In this document: positions 51,954-62,501 of the stretch, one piece after another
How positions within the stretch are numbered: position 1 is the first letter of the stretch
How the letters are laid out: every line of letters starts with the position of its first letter
From: Halorientalis salina
Lineage (GTDB): Archaea; Halobacteriota; Halobacteria; Halobacteriales; Haloarculaceae
Length of the DNA stretch: 64,000 nucleotides
Reading direction: 5' to 3'
NCBI RefSeq assembly: GCF_005049285.1
Contig: NZ_SOSC01000001.1
Coordinates: forward strand, 620,001-684,000
The notes under the pieces: model-generated
Seen by the model: the letters and a program-made list of their open reading frames with translations, nothing else
What the model was told of the DNA's origin: nothing
Database searches by the model: none
Made by a program: the position numbers and the translations under genes

Positions 51954-53864
51954 TCAGTCGTCGGTCTGGAACGTCGCTGCGAGTTCCTCGTCGAGTTCCG
52001 CGTCGGCCATCTTCTCGACGAGGGCGTCGATGACTTCCTCGCGCATGCCCTTGACGAACTTGATGGAGCCGACGACGAGGTGGCCGCCGCCGGAGACGCC
52101 GCCGCCGTCGATCTCGTCGACAAGCTCCGCGACCATGTTCGGAATGTCCAGTCGGACGCCGTCGGAGCGCAGGACGGCGAAGTCCGGGCCGTACCCGATC
52201 GTGATGACGGGGTCGCCCGTCTCCTTGACCTTCCGGTCGTGGATCTCGCCGGTGGTCTTGCCGGGCGCGGGATACGTGAACCGATGTGCGTAGTTCTCGA
52301 CGTCGATGCGGTAGAGGTGGGCGTCGTTGTCCAGTTCCTCGTGTTCGACGTGGTCCATCGCGGCGTCGAGTTGCTTCTCCACGTCGCGTTCGGCCCGGGA
52401 GGCGAGGAACTCGACCAGCTGTTCGTGGCGGTCGCGGTCGTCACAGTTGACGTTCAGCGCGTCGTTGATGAGCTGGCGCCCGTCGTTGTATCGGAGCCAG
52501 TGGGTCGCGTAGTCAAGCGCCTCGCCGATGTCGCGGAGGTCCGCCTCGTCGTACCCTTTCTCCTCGGCGAGGTCGATGAAATCGTCCATGGCCTCGGCCT
52601 GCGAGCGGTCTGAGAGACCGGCGACGGCCGGGACGTGGGTGAGTTCGTCCGTGAGGGAGGGATCGATCATCCGCGCGAGTTCGACCGAGAGCATCCCGGT
52701 CGTGATGCGGTAGTCCTCGTCGTGCAGGTAGGGGTTGACGTGTTCGGTGACCAGGGGGCCGACCGCCTCGGGGTCGGGGTGGTGGTGGTCGACGACGACG
52801 ATGGGCACGTCGTAGTGTGCGAGGTTGCGGTAGGCCGGCGTGTCCTCCTCGGTCGACCCGTTGTCGAGCATCAACAGCATCGGGAGCTTCTGCCCGTGGC
52901 GCTTGCGGTTCTCCAGGGCGAAGTTGAGGTCCCGGGTCACGTCCTCCATCTCGTAGAAGGGGGCTTTGCTGGGCAGTCGCTTGAGGAGGTGTCGCGGGGC
53001 CTCGGGGTCGTGGTGGTGTTTTTCGAGGAACCGTTCCAGGGCCAACTGGAGCGGCACGGAGGCACAGAGCCCGTCGCCGTCGGCGTGGTGGCGCATGCGA
53101 ATCGGGCGGCCGTCCAGGGCGGCGGCCCGGAGCCGCTTCGCGACGCGTTCGAGGTCGGGCCGGAGTTTCTCGAAGGCCGGCCACTCGACGAGGGGCTCGA
53201 CCTCGTTGGGTTCGGCCTGGTCGTCGAGCGCGTCGTCGAGTCGCTCGCGGATGGGTTTGGCGTCCATCGGGTCGAACCGCTGGATCTCGTCGACCTCGAT
53301 CTGGACCGCTTCGTCGCGCCGTTCGACCCGTCCGGTCAGCCGGACGACGTCGTCCAGTTCGACCTCGGGGTAGGCACGGACGCCCGCTTCCTCGAAGGCC
53401 GCACAGGGGACGACGCCGGACTCCCCGCGCAGGTGGAAGATGGTGGGGCCGCCGGTCTGTTTGATCTGAACGACGATGCCGTCGAGCGTGACGGTGTCAC
53501 CGACGGCGTCGGTCAGGTCCGTGACGGGAACCTGATCGCCGGCGTCGACGCGTTCGGTCACGGAGTCAGCGAGTTCGACTTCGGTGAAACTGATGTCGCC
53601 GTCCTCGCGGATCTCGGTGAGTTCGACGACGAACTCGTCACCGACATCGTAGTCGCCGAGGAGGTTCGATTCGTGGACGAGTCCGGAGACCGAGGCCGAG
53701 AGGTCGACGAAAACGCCGTAAGCGACGACGCCGTTGACCGTGGCGTGGTATCGGTCGCCTTCGGACACGTCGTCGAGTGTACAGCCGTCGGCGAGGTCGT
53801 AAACGACAGGCTTCCCGTCGGCGGATACGTCCGCCCCGTCGTCGGGAGTCGGCGATGGAGTCAT
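51954..53864 (-). CDS. DHH-family phosphoesterase with S1 domain (archaeal RecJ-like nuclease)
   Basis: 636 residues from ATG 53864 ([12 protein letters not shown]); an earlier ATG at 53882 adds six. An N-terminal S1/OB domain with [20 protein letters not shown], a second OB, then DHH motifs HADGDG and [11 protein letters not shown] and the DHHA1 end with [14 protein letters not shown]. It binds nucleic acid and hydrolyses DNA or RNA, in the family of archaeal replication-linked RecJ proteins. Catalytic residues are present, unlike in the RecJ-like gene at 39180. Confidence 0.9.
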   Translation of the reverse strand: MTPSPTPDDGADVSADGKPVVYDLADGCTLDDVSEGDRYHATVNGVVAYGVFVDLSASVSGLVHESNLLGDYDVGDEFVVELTEIREDGDISFTEVELADSVTERVDAGDQVPVTDLTDAVGDTVTLDGIVVQIKQTGGPTIFHLRGESGVVPCAAFEEAGVRAYPEVELDDVVRLTGRVERRDEAVQIEVDEIQRFDPMDAKPIRERLDDALDDQAEPNEVEPLVEWPAFEKLRPDLERVAKRLRAAALDGRPIRMRHHADGDGLCASVPLQLALERFLEKHHHDPEAPRHLLKRLPSKAPFYEMEDVTRDLNFALENRKRHGQKLPMLLMLDNGSTEEDTPAYRNLAHYDVPIVVVDHHHPDPEAVGPLVTEHVNPYLHDEDYRITTGMLSVELARMIDPSLTDELTHVPAVAGLSDRSQAEAMDDFIDLAEEKGYDEADLRDIGEALDYATHWLRYNDGRQLINDALNVNCDDRDRHEQLVEFLASRAERDVEKQLDAAMDHVEHEELDNDAHLYRIDVENYAHRFTYPAPGKTTGEIHDRKVKETGDPVITIGYGPDFAVLRSDGVRLDIPNMVAELVDEIDGGGVSGGGHLVVGSIKFVKGMREEVIDALVEKMADAELDEELAATFQTDD

Positions 53865-53980
53865 GTGGCCGTGCTTCGTCACTCGCCGGTTTCAAGCTTT
53901 GGAAACGGTCGTCTGCGTGGAACGATCCCGACTCGCCAGGGTTCCGGAACGCTTAGAAGGCAACCACCCCGATTTGAGGT

Positions 53981-54469
53981 ATGCGGCTGTTCCGGTCGAG
54001 CGAGATCCTCGGCATCGCCGAGGACGCGCTCGATTTCGCCCTCGAAGCTTCGGAGGACGCCCACCCCGACGAGTACATGGGACTGCTCCGCGGCGAAGAC
54101 GCCCGGAAACTCGGCCTCGACCGAGACGGGACCGTCATCACGGACGTACTGGTCATCCCGGGCACGGAATCGAACCCCGTCAGCGCGACTGTCAAGACGA
54201 ACATGATTCCGAACGACATGCGCGCCGCCGGATCCATCCACTCACACCCCAACGGCGTCCTCAGACCGAGCAATGCGGACCTCCAGACGTTCCACAAGGG
54301 CAAGGTCCACATCATCATCGGCGCGCCATACGGGCCGACCGACTGGCAGGCGTTCGATCAGGAGGGCAATCCCCGGGATGTCGACGTGATCGACGTCGAT
54401 CTCCCCGAGGACGAGTTCTTCGATTTCACGCAGGCCGACATCGACGAGGAACTACGAGACGACTTATGA
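53981..54469 (+). CDS. JAMM/MPN+ metalloprotease
   Basis: 162 residues. The zinc motif is seen as Glu31, His87-x-His89, Ser97 and Asp100 ([16 protein letters not shown]). In archaea such proteins remove SAMP ubiquitin-like proteins. The length and GLLRGED block resemble Haloferax JAMM2 more than the desampylase JAMM1 (recollection). It overlaps RibL by ATGA. Confidence 0.9.
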   Translation: MRLFRSSEILGIAEDALDFALEASEDAHPDEYMGLLRGEDARKLGLDRDGTVITDVLVIPGTESNPVSATVKTNMIPNDMRAAGSIHSHPNGVLRPSNADLQTFHKGKVHIIIGAPYGPTDWQAFDQEGNPRDVDVIDVDLPEDEFFDFTQADIDEELRDDL

Positions 54470-54918
54470 CGACACCCCCAACGGAGTCACCGACGACGGT
54501 CGTCGCACAGGGCACCTTCGACCTCCTGCATCCGGGCCACGTCCACTACCTCTCGGACGCGGCCGCGATGGGCACCGAACTGCACGTCATCATCGCCCGC
54601 CGTGAGAACGTCACCCACAAGGACCCGCCGATCCTCTCGAACGAGCAGCGCCGCGACATGGTCGCTGCCCTCGAAGTGGTCGACGAGGCGCGAATCGGCC
54701 ACCCCGAGGACATCTTCGTCCCCATCCGGGACATCGAACCGGACGTCATCGCGCTGGGGTACGACCAGCATCACAAAGAGGAGTCGATCGCGAGCGCACT
54801 CGACGAGCAGGGCATCGACTGCGACGTTCGGCGGGCGTCGGGTCGGGAACCCAACCACGACGACGAGTTACTGTCGACCGGCGACATCATCGACCGGATC
54901 TGCGACAAACGGTGTTGA
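54466..54918 (+). CDS. ribL: FAD synthase RibL (archaeal cytidylyltransferase-like)
   Basis: 150 residues from ATG 54466. The HxGH nucleotidyltransferase motif is HPGH (22-25) in [15 protein letters not shown], and [18 protein letters not shown] and the [10 protein letters not shown] region are typical. It makes FAD from FMN and nucleotide. It starts in the stop of the JAMM gene, and RibH lies at 58988. Confidence 0.9.
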   Translation: MTTPPTESPTTVVAQGTFDLLHPGHVHYLSDAAAMGTELHVIIARRENVTHKDPPILSNEQRRDMVAALEVVDEARIGHPEDIFVPIRDIEPDVIALGYDQHHKEESIASALDEQGIDCDVRRASGREPNHDDELLSTGDIIDRICDKRC

Positions 54919-55080
54919 GCGGCTCCACCGTCGCATCGGTTGTTCGTTCGCCCGAGTGGTAGAGATGATCTCATATCGACACTTCTGAAACCGCCAGTAC
55001 AGAGTGGTAGGATAATTTACGAGATTGTGTCGGTGAAACATTACATTTATGTGACAGTCGAGGGAAAAAGATGTGTCGAA

Positions 55081-55803
55081 ATGGCAGGGTTCTCATATCT
55101 AAGACAAGACTTGCGGCGAGGGTCGAATTTCGTCGAATTCGATTACGAACGCATCGATCCACGGACACACCTGCGCAGGATACAGCGGGAGATCCAGGAG
55201 GTCCGAACCGAGACCGGATTCAAATACGCGACGGAGGAACCGGCCGGCCAGAATCCGGTCGTGACCTCGGAGAACGTCGGTACGGAGACCGGTCGAGTCG
55301 AAGGTCGACTGATCGCCCACACGAACTGGGAGAAGTTCGCCGGCGACGAAACCGAAGAGGAGAGTTCACCGATTCTCCCGCTCATCGCCGGTCTCCTGGG
55401 CGTCGTTATCCTCATCGCCGGGCTGACGGCACAGGGTAACGACCAGGCGACCATTCTGGGAGTCGGGATTCTGCTGTTGATCGTCGCAGGACTCATCTAC
55501 TACTTCCAGGATCCGGCGGTCAACCGGAACGAGTACTACTTCCGGAAACGGGTACGGATACTCATGGAAGGCGAAGTCGCAGAACACGGGACAGGAAGTT
55601 CCCCGTCCGATCTCGTCGCCAGCGATCTCTCCGTGATTTACAGCGAGAATCTCGAAATCGAGCGTCGGACCGGCAGTGGGAGCCAGACGCTGATGCGAAA
55701 CGACCTGCCCGAACGGCTGCAAAACCAGTTGGCCACACAGCAGACCCCGGTTACGACGGAGATCGAAGTCGAGACGGCCGATGCAGTAGCGTGTTCCCGA
55801 TGA
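55081..55803 (+). CDS. Membrane protein with two spans, function unknown
   Basis: 240 residues from ATG 55081, where TATA-like sequence lies about 30 bp upstream. After an acidic-basic N-domain come two TM spans near residues 98-117 and 122-141, then a C-terminal domain of about 95 residues. Its end overlaps the DUF389 gene's end by 53 bp in opposite orientation. No family recognised. Confidence 0.7.
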   Translation: MAGFSYLRQDLRRGSNFVEFDYERIDPRTHLRRIQREIQEVRTETGFKYATEEPAGQNPVVTSENVGTETGRVEGRLIAHTNWEKFAGDETEEESSPILPLIAGLLGVVILIAGLTAQGNDQATILGVGILLLIVAGLIYYFQDPAVNRNEYYFRKRVRILMEGEVAEHGTGSSPSDLVASDLSVIYSENLEIERRTGSGSQTLMRNDLPERLQNQLATQQTPVTTEIEVETADAVACSR

Positions 55804-57175
55804 GGGTCTGAGTCGTCGCTCCCGGTTCCAGAGCGACGCTCGAATCCCACGGGTTCGCCCCCGCGGGGTTCGGAGCCGGGGCTGTCCGTGACGACATCGA
55901 CCGGTTGTACTCGACGTACTGGACTCGAACGATCACGTCGCGGCCGGTCCGCTCGGTGATCGGCTCGTCGAGTCCGTTCGGGAGGCCCGGATACTCGGCA
56001 GTCGAGTTCCTGGTGAGTGTGACGGTCACGGTGGGCTGGCTGTCGACAGTCCACGGGGAGACGTACTGGGCGGAGATGGTGACCACGTCGAGGCCGCGGT
56101 ACGGGTCCTCGCCGATCGTTTCAGTCACCGCGGCAGTCGTCTCCCGCTCGAAACTCGCCTGGTAGAGAAATCCCAGCGTAACGGCGGCGATCACCAGCAC
56201 CGTCAGGGCCAGCGTGGCCACGACGACGCTCGCTTCGCGGGCGGAGCCGAAGTCGAGGATCCCCCGGTCGACGGCGTCCGGACGATAGCCGAGATACACC
56301 AGCGAGAGCAACACGCCGAGGTTCACTGCGAGGGTACTGAGGACGAGCAAGACGAGCGCTCCGGCCGCGACCACGGCGTTGCCCCAGGCAACTCCAATGC
56401 CGACGACGGCCGCGGTCGGGATCAACGCGGCGGCGATCATGACGCCGACCAGACTGACCTGGCCCTTCGTCGCCAGCCCGAACGCCCCCGCCGCGCCAGC
56501 CGCCAACCCGACGGCGACCGAGAGGATGCTCGGTGCCAGACGGACGCCGATCAGTTCGATAGCCGCGACGTCGAGGGTGGCCGGTGTCGCTCCGATCCAC
56601 TTGAGACCGTAGCCGAACACTACCGCACCAATAATGGCTGCCCCGAGGCCGAACCCCTGCATCTGGAGGCTCCTGACGAGCATGTCCTGGTCGTTCCTGA
56701 CTGCACCGATGCCGGCAGTGAGCATCGGCCCGACGACGGGGGCGATGACCATCGACCCGACCACGACCGCAGGCGAGTCCATGAGGAGCCCCGACGTTGC
56801 AACGACCGTGCTCAGAAGCATCATCCAGAGGTACGCCCGCGTGTTCGGTCGCATGCTCTTTGCCTTCGAGCGCAGCGACTGCGGGGCGATCCGGTTGGGG
56901 GAGTTTTGCCACTGGTTCTGGACCGAGTCGATGCCCTCGAAGTTCGCGAAGTCCGCGTTCAGCGACACCGTGAACTGACTCTCGTCGACCCCCTCGTCGC
57001 GGAGGTCGTCGAGGACGGGTCCGACGGCATCGGCAGGCACCAGAAAGCCGACGAGCGACCGGTCGTCCTGTTCGCCCGCGCCCGCGGTGACGGTGTATCC
57101 CAGGTCGTACTCCTCGAGCACGTCGACGACGTCGTCTCGCTCGTCGTCGGAGACGGAGAGCTGGACCAGCCGCAT
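55751..57175 (-). CDS. DUF389 (TIGR00341-type) membrane protein
   Basis: 474 residues from ATG 57175 (MRLVQLSVSDDERDD), rather than the frame start at 57277. It has a ferredoxin-like N-domain, then about seven or eight TM helices with LLMDSPAVVVGSMVIAPVVG, the family hallmark. Transport or sensing role unknown. Its C-terminal tail continues past the last helix with a sequon-rich part, and its end overlaps the neighbour convergently. Confidence 0.88.
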   Translation of the reverse strand: MRLVQLSVSDDERDDVVDVLEEYDLGYTVTAGAGEQDDRSLVGFLVPADAVGPVLDDLRDEGVDESQFTVSLNADFANFEGIDSVQNQWQNSPNRIAPQSLRSKAKSMRPNTRAYLWMMLLSTVVATSGLLMDSPAVVVGSMVIAPVVGPMLTAGIGAVRNDQDMLVRSLQMQGFGLGAAIIGAVVFGYGLKWIGATPATLDVAAIELIGVRLAPSILSVAVGLAAGAAGAFGLATKGQVSLVGVMIAAALIPTAAVVGIGVAWGNAVVAAGALVLLVLSTLAVNLGVLLSLVYLGYRPDAVDRGILDFGSAREASVVVATLALTVLVIAAVTLGFLYQASFERETTAAVTETIGEDPYRGLDVVTISAQYVSPWTVDSQPTVTVTLTRNSTAEYPGLPNGLDEPITERTGRDVIVRVQYVEYNRSMSSRTAPAPNPAGANPWDSSVALEPGATTQTLIGNTLLHRPSRLRSPS

Positions 57176-57284
57176 GGATTCGGTACGCCGGACTGTCGGA
57201 AAAGAATTGGTCCGCCCGCTTGCGGTTTCGGCGTCAGCTACCGACGACGACCGCCGGGTTACTGGCCCGATGCCCACCGGTCAG

Positions 57285-57782
57285 TTATCCCTCAGCGCGC
57301 GTGCGTCGGACGGTGTCGTCGTCGACGTAGTAGACGAACGTCTGGGTGAACCAGTCGGCGTGGATCTCGGTCACTGTCTCGGTCCCACTCGGCTCGCCGC
57401 GCGTGTTGGAGTAGCCGGTACAGCTCACGACCCCCCTGTAGCCGTCACCGGCCGATTCCACCGACTCGACGGAACAGTCCAGGGAGACGTTCGTGTACTC
57501 GCCGTACCACAGCGAGTTGTACACGTAGCGGTACTCGTGTGTCCGGAGGTACGATCGGACGCTCTCGGTCGTGAGGTCGTCGGGTCGCTCGGGTTGGGCC
57601 TTCGGGCCGTCGGGCCACTCGACGGCGGCGTCCGCGCCGGGCGTCTCGAACTCAGTCGTCGGCGCATCGGTCGACGTCGGCGGACTCGAATCCGTGTCGG
57701 TCGGTGATCCGCCAGGGCCGCTCACACAGCCGGCAGTCAGGACGATCGCGAGCAACAGGATTGGTATCGTGCGCCGAATCAT
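57285..57782 (-). CDS. Lipoprotein, function unknown
   Basis: 165 residues. MIRRTIPILLLAIVLTAGC has a lipobox ending at Cys19, so Sec- or Tat-exported and lipid-anchored. A Thr/Ser/Asp-rich linker is followed by a small beta domain with two Cys. Located 109 bp upstream of the DUF389 gene on the same strand. Confidence 0.75.
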   Translation of the reverse strand: MIRRTIPILLLAIVLTAGCVSGPGGSPTDTDSSPPTSTDAPTTEFETPGADAAVEWPDGPKAQPERPDDLTTESVRSYLRTHEYRYVYNSLWYGEYTNVSLDCSVESVESAGDGYRGVVSCTGYSNTRGEPSGTETVTEIHADWFTQTFVYYVDDDTVRRTRAEG

Positions 57783-57839
57783 GTACCCGAACGCTGTGCT
57801 GCCGGGAATAAACGTCTTGTAGAGACTGAAAGACGCGTT

Positions 57840-58991
57840 TCAGTCTAGGTAGCCGTGCTCGGCCAGGCGTTCGACGCCTTCCTGGAGGCGCTCCTTGCTC
57901 GCGGCGTAGGAGAGTCGGGCGTAGCCGGGCGTGCCGAAGGCGCTGCCGGGCACCGTCGCGACGTGGGCGTCCTCGATGGCCCCCTCACACCAGGCCTGGT
58001 CGTCGTCGTCCACCGGGAGCATCATGTAGAACGCGCCGTCGCCGACGGGCACGTCGACGCCGTGGTCGGCGAACAGATCGGCGAGCATGTCGCGGCGTTC
58101 CTCGAAGGCGTCGCGCATCTCGACGACCGACTCGTCGGTGTTCTCGAGGGCTTCGACGCCCGCGTGCTGGACGAAGTTCACGGCACAGGAGACCGAGTGG
58201 CTGTGGAGTTTGCCGGCCTGGTCGACCAGTTCCTCGGGGCCGGCAAAGTAGCCCAGCCGCCAGCCGGTCATGGCGTAGGCCTTCGAGAAGCCGTTGAGCG
58301 TCAGCGTGCGGTCGGCCATCCCGTCGAGGGTGCCCAGGCTCGTGTGCTCGACGCCGTAGGTGATCTCCTTGTAGATCTCGTCGGAGATCACGGTGATGTC
58401 GTGCTCGACGGCCAGATCGCGGACGCCTTCGAGCGCGTCGTCGGAGTAGACCGCGCCGGTGGGGTTCGACGGGGAGTTGACGACGAGCAGTTCGGTGTCG
58501 TCCGAGACGGCCTCGGCCAGATCGTCCAGCGCGGGTTCGAGCTGGAAGTCGTAGGGCGAGAGGTCGACGCGCGAGAGCGTGCCGCCAGCCATCTTGACCA
58601 TCGCCTCGTAGGAGACCCACGCGGGGTCGAGCAGGCAGACCTCGTCGCCGTCGTCGATGAGCGACATGAAGATCTCGAAGAGGGCCTGCTTGCCGCCGGG
58701 CGTGACGATGACGTTCTCGGGACCGTAGTCCAGGCCGTCGTCCTGGAGTTTGGTCGCGATGGCCTCACGGAGTTCGGGGATGCCGTTCGAGGTAGTGTAG
58801 CCGGTGTGACCGGCCTCCATCGCGTCGATGCCGGCTTGCTTGACGTTCTCGGGGGTGTCGAAGTCCGGTTCGCCGACCGAGAGGTCGACGACGTCGACGC
58901 CGTCGGCTTCGAGTTCGGCCGCGAGGTTGCTGATCGCCAGGGTTGCGCTCGGTTCCACTCGTTGTACGCGTGATGCGAAGTCCATAGTCAT
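57840..58991 (-). CDS. Pyridoxal-phosphate aminotransferase (aspartate aminotransferase type)
   Basis: 383 residues from ATG 58991 (MTMDFASRVQRVEPSA). The PLP lysine lies in TLNGFSKAYAMTGWRLGY, with NSPSNPTGAVY and the Arg near the C-terminus. It is a class I aminotransferase for amino acids; which is not certain. The start overlaps the RibH stop by ATGA. Confidence 0.93.
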   Translation of the reverse strand: MTMDFASRVQRVEPSATLAISNLAAELEADGVDVVDLSVGEPDFDTPENVKQAGIDAMEAGHTGYTTSNGIPELREAIATKLQDDGLDYGPENVIVTPGGKQALFEIFMSLIDDGDEVCLLDPAWVSYEAMVKMAGGTLSRVDLSPYDFQLEPALDDLAEAVSDDTELLVVNSPSNPTGAVYSDDALEGVRDLAVEHDITVISDEIYKEITYGVEHTSLGTLDGMADRTLTLNGFSKAYAMTGWRLGYFAGPEELVDQAGKLHSHSVSCAVNFVQHAGVEALENTDESVVEMRDAFEERRDMLADLFADHGVDVPVGDGAFYMMLPVDDDDQAWCEGAIEDAHVATVPGSAFGTPGYARLSYAASKERLQEGVERLAEHGYLD

Positions 58992-59389
58992 AGTTCCTCC
59001 ACGAGGTCGACGGCTCCTTCCAGTGCGCTCGCGCCGTAGCCGGTGCGAGCGTGGGCCTCGTCCATGCTCATGCCGGGGCCGGTGACCCCCAGCGTGACGG
59101 GGGTGTCGCGGTCGAGGCTCACCTCGGTCAGGCCCTGTGCCATCGCATTGCCGATGACCTCGTCGTGGTCGGTGTCGCCCGACTTGATCGCGCCGACGAC
59201 CGTGACCGCGTCGACGTCGTCGCGGCGCGCCAGGCGGTCGGCCGCCAGCGGCGCGTCGTACGCGCCGGGGACGTGGGTCGTCTCGACGACCTCCGCACCC
59301 AACTCGTCGGCGGCCTCCAGGGCCTTCCGTTCCATTTCCTCGGTGACGTCGCGGTTGAACTCCGCGACCACCAGTCCGAGCCGTACCAT
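58988..59389 (-). CDS. ribH: 6,7-dimethyl-8-ribityllumazine synthase
   Basis: 133 residues from ATG 59389. LVVAEFNRDVTEEM, VPGAYDAPLAADRL and GAIKSGDTDHDEVIG fit archaeal RibH, which condenses the riboflavin precursors. It overlaps the aminotransferase gene and is divergent from Agl23. RibL at 54466 works later in the same flavin pathway. Confidence 0.94.
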   Translation of the reverse strand: MVRLGLVVAEFNRDVTEEMERKALEAADELGAEVVETTHVPGAYDAPLAADRLARRDDVDAVTVVGAIKSGDTDHDEVIGNAMAQGLTEVSLDRDTPVTLGVTGPGMSMDEAHARTGYGASALEGAVDLVEEL

Positions 59390-59506
59390 ATGCCACGGGT
59401 AGCAACGGGGACCTAAAGAAATACCGTTCGGGAACGGGCCGGGCCACGGGGCAAGCGTCGGTCCCAACCAGAAGAATCCTAAACCCCGGGAGCATGACCT
59501 CGGGCA

Positions 59507-61264
59507 ATGGCAACGGTCGAGGACGATTCGCCCTCCGATACAGACGCCGCCGCCGGGTCCGAGACCGACCTGCTCGCCCGCTACGGCATCGAGCGCATCA
59601 CGCTCGTCGTCGTCGGCATCGCCGCGTTCGCACTGGCTCTGCGCTTTTTCGCCCTCGGCGAGCGGATCGCACACTGGGACGAGGCCCGCGTCGGCTGGTG
59701 GATTCTCGATTACATGAAGACCGGCGACATGCGCTACCGGCCCATCATCCACGGCCCCTTCTACCACATCGTCAATAAGTTCGTGTTCGACGTGTTCGGC
59801 GTCACGGACGCGAACATGCGCCTGGTCACGGCGCTGCTGGGCGGCCTGACGCCGCTGGCGGCGCTCGGTCTCCGCGAGCGACTGGACGACATCGAAGTCG
59901 GCGCGCTGGCGCTGTTTTTGGCCGTCAATCCGCTCTTGCTCTACTACTCGCGGTTCATGCGCGGCGATCCCATCGTCGCCTTCTTCATGCTGTTTGCCTT
60001 CGTGCTGTTCGTCCGGCTGATCGACACAGGCCAGCGCCGATACCTCTTCGCGGGAATGGCCTGCGTCGCGCTCGCCTTCACCGCGAAGGAGAACGTACTG
60101 ATCTATCTGGTCACCTGGGTCGGCGCGACGGTCCTGTTGCTAGACCACCGGCTGTTCCTCGCCCGGGAACGCGATCAGGAGTGGACGACGCTGGCGTGGG
60201 ACTACGTGAAGCGAACGGCGTACGGGGCCTGGGCCTGGCTCCCCTGGCTGCTGTTCGCCATCGTCGAGTTCGTGGTCATCACGGTGTACTTCTACGCGCC
60301 CCGCGGGGACGCAGTCGAGGGAACGCCGTCGCTCGGGGAGGCCTTTAGCGACCCGACGCTGTTCCCGGCGGTCGTCAACGAGGCGGTCATCGGGTCCTGG
60401 AAGGAGTTCTACGGACTGTGGGTCAACGGCGGCCACCAGGACCACTCGTACATCCCGTATCTCGTCGACCTGCTCGAAACGCTGGGCTACGGTGCCCTGG
60501 TGCTGTGTGTGCTCGCAGTCGTCGGGTTCGTCGTCGATCGGTACTCCGGAGACGGGCCCCGCGACGTGGTGGCCTTTTCGTTCTACGCCGGATTCGTCTC
60601 GATACTCGGGTACCCGATCATCACGGACATCCAGGCCCCGTGGGCGGCGATGCACGCCGTGGTACCGCTCGCGATCCCCGCCGCGGTCGGCCTGGCGCTG
60701 ATCGTCCGCTGGGGCCGGTCGGCACTCGCCCGCGACGACGCGCTGACCGTCGGCCTCAGTGCCGTCCTGTTGCTCGTCCTCGTCGGCGTCGTCGCCTTTT
60801 CGGCGCTGTCGTGGGTGTACCTGCAGCCACAGTCGAACGACAACAAACTCGTCCAGTACGCACAGCCGGGGGGTGACATCCAGCCCTCGCTGGACCGAAT
60901 GGCGGCCGCGTCGGCCCGGAACGACAACGGGACCGACGTGCTGTTGTACGGGTCCTTTTTCGTCGACGGCGCGGAAAACGCGACGCGGTCGCCGGCGTGT
61001 GCGAAGTGGTTCAACTCCTTACCACTGCCATGGTATTTCGAGATGCACAACTCCACGGTCGACTGTGCACAGAACTCAGTCCAGCTAGACGAGTTCGAGT
61101 CCGATCCGCCGCCGGTCATCATCAGCCGGAAATCCGAGCAGGCGACCGTCCGCCAGCGGTTCCCCGACTACTGGATGGCGACCTACGAACTCCGAACCTT
61201 CGGCACCGAGACGGTGTTTTTCTTCCACCCGGACTACGCGCGGGAACCGGACGCGACGGGGTAA
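59507..61264 (+). CDS. Agl23-like membrane protein (TIGR03663 family)
   Basis: 585 residues, with about ten TM helices and an N-terminal GT39-like loop containing HWDEARVGWWIL, then a hydrophobic core. Haloarchaeal members are described as flippase-associated proteins in N-glycosylation or lipid-carrier metabolism. The catalytic role is unproven. Single gene; the C-terminus has a soluble outside domain with two Cys. Confidence 0.85.
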   Translation: MATVEDDSPSDTDAAAGSETDLLARYGIERITLVVVGIAAFALALRFFALGERIAHWDEARVGWWILDYMKTGDMRYRPIIHGPFYHIVNKFVFDVFGVTDANMRLVTALLGGLTPLAALGLRERLDDIEVGALALFLAVNPLLLYYSRFMRGDPIVAFFMLFAFVLFVRLIDTGQRRYLFAGMACVALAFTAKENVLIYLVTWVGATVLLLDHRLFLARERDQEWTTLAWDYVKRTAYGAWAWLPWLLFAIVEFVVITVYFYAPRGDAVEGTPSLGEAFSDPTLFPAVVNEAVIGSWKEFYGLWVNGGHQDHSYIPYLVDLLETLGYGALVLCVLAVVGFVVDRYSGDGPRDVVAFSFYAGFVSILGYPIITDIQAPWAAMHAVVPLAIPAAVGLALIVRWGRSALARDDALTVGLSAVLLLVLVGVVAFSALSWVYLQPQSNDNKLVQYAQPGGDIQPSLDRMAAASARNDNGTDVLLYGSFFVDGAENATRSPACAKWFNSLPLPWYFEMHNSTVDCAQNSVQLDEFESDPPPVIISRKSEQATVRQRFPDYWMATYELRTFGTETVFFFHPDYAREPDATG

Positions 61265-61346
61265 CGACCGCCGTCACGTCGGACCGCCGACCGTTCTCGA
61301 CCCGGTGTGACAACGCTTAAGCGGGTCGCTCGGGAAGCGCCGGTCG

Positions 61347-62501
61347 ATGACACTCACCTCGCCAGGACCGACGCTCGGCGTCGTCGGCGGCGGCCAACTC
61401 GGCCGGATGCTCGGCGAAGCCGCCGGCCCGCTCGGCGTCGAACTCGTCGTCTCGGACCCCACACCGGACGCGCCGGCCGCGCCGGTCGTCCGGGACCAGG
61501 TCGTCGGCGACTTCGACGACCCGGAGACGCTCCGAGAACTGGCCGACAGATCCGACTACCTCACCTACGAGATCGAACTGGCCGACCCTGACCTGCTCGA
61601 AGCGATCAGCGAGGACACCGGCGTCCCGGTCCACCCGTCACCCGAGACACTCCGGCTCATCGAGGACAAACTCGTCCAGAAGGAGCGACTCCAGGCGGCG
61701 GGGATTCCCGTCCCCGAGTTCCGTCAGGTCGACTCCGAGGGGGAACTCCGCGAGGCCCTCGACGAGTTGGGCTATCCCGCAATGTTGAAAGCCAGAACCG
61801 GCGGGTACGACGGCCGCGGGAACGTCCTCGTCGAGACGCCCGACGACGTCGAGCAGGCCTTCGAGGACATCGCCGGCCCGGCGATGGTCGAGGCCTTCGT
61901 CGACTACGAGCGGGAACTGGCCGTCATGGGCTGTCAGGGGGTCGACGAAACCGCGACCTTCCCCGTGACCGAGACGATCCACCGGGAAGAGATCCTCCGA
62001 GAGACAGTTTCGCCCGCGCGTGCGAGCGAAGCGGTTCGGGAGGACGCACAGCGCGTCGCCGAAGACGTCCTCGACGTGATGGACGGACGCGGCGTCTTCG
62101 GCATCGAGTTGTTCGACACCGGCGAGGAGATCCTCCTGAACGAGATCGCGCCGCGACCGCACAACTCGGGGCACTGGACCATCGAGGGGTGTCACACCTC
62201 CCAGTTCGAACAGCACGTCCGGGCAGTCACCGGTCGTCCGCTCGGGTCGACCGAGCGTCGGGCACCGACCGTCTCCGCCAACATCCTGGGCGACGTCACT
62301 GAGCGACAGGAGGCCATCCTCTCCGGCGAGGAGAGCGTGTTCGAGACGCCCCAGGCTCACCTCCACTGGTACGGAAAAAGAGAGGTGTACGAACTGCGGA
62401 AGACGGGCCACGTCACCCTGACCGGTGAGCACGGGGCGGACCAGACGGCACTGCTCGAATCGGTACGCGAACTACGCGACGAACTCACTTTCCAGTCATG
62501 A
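61347..62501 (+). CDS. purK: 5-(carboxyamino)imidazole ribonucleotide synthase (PurK)
   Basis: 384 residues. GVVGGGQLGRMLGEAAG at the start, ATP-grasp centre KARTGGYDGRGN and NEIAPRPHNSGHWTIE are signatures. It uses ATP and bicarbonate to make N5-CAIR in purine synthesis. The ATGA overlap with PurE joins the two steps. A TATA-like CTTAAG lies about 30 bp upstream. Confidence 0.96.
   Translation: MTLTSPGPTLGVVGGGQLGRMLGEAAGPLGVELVVSDPTPDAPAAPVVRDQVVGDFDDPETLRELADRSDYLTYEIELADPDLLEAISEDTGVPVHPSPETLRLIEDKLVQKERLQAAGIPVPEFRQVDSEGELREALDELGYPAMLKARTGGYDGRGNVLVETPDDVEQAFEDIAGPAMVEAFVDYERELAVMGCQGVDETATFPVTETIHREEILRETVSPARASEAVREDAQRVAEDVLDVMDGRGVFGIELFDTGEEILLNEIAPRPHNSGHWTIEGCHTSQFEQHVRAVTGRPLGSTERRAPTVSANILGDVTERQEAILSGEESVFETPQAHLHWYGKREVYELRKTGHVTLTGEHGADQTALLESVRELRDELTFQS

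Noticed and set aside
57840-59513. 557-residue fusion of the aminotransferase with an upstream frame
   Set aside because: The added part is an out-of-frame shadow of ribH. ATG 58991 with an ATGA overlap is the true start.
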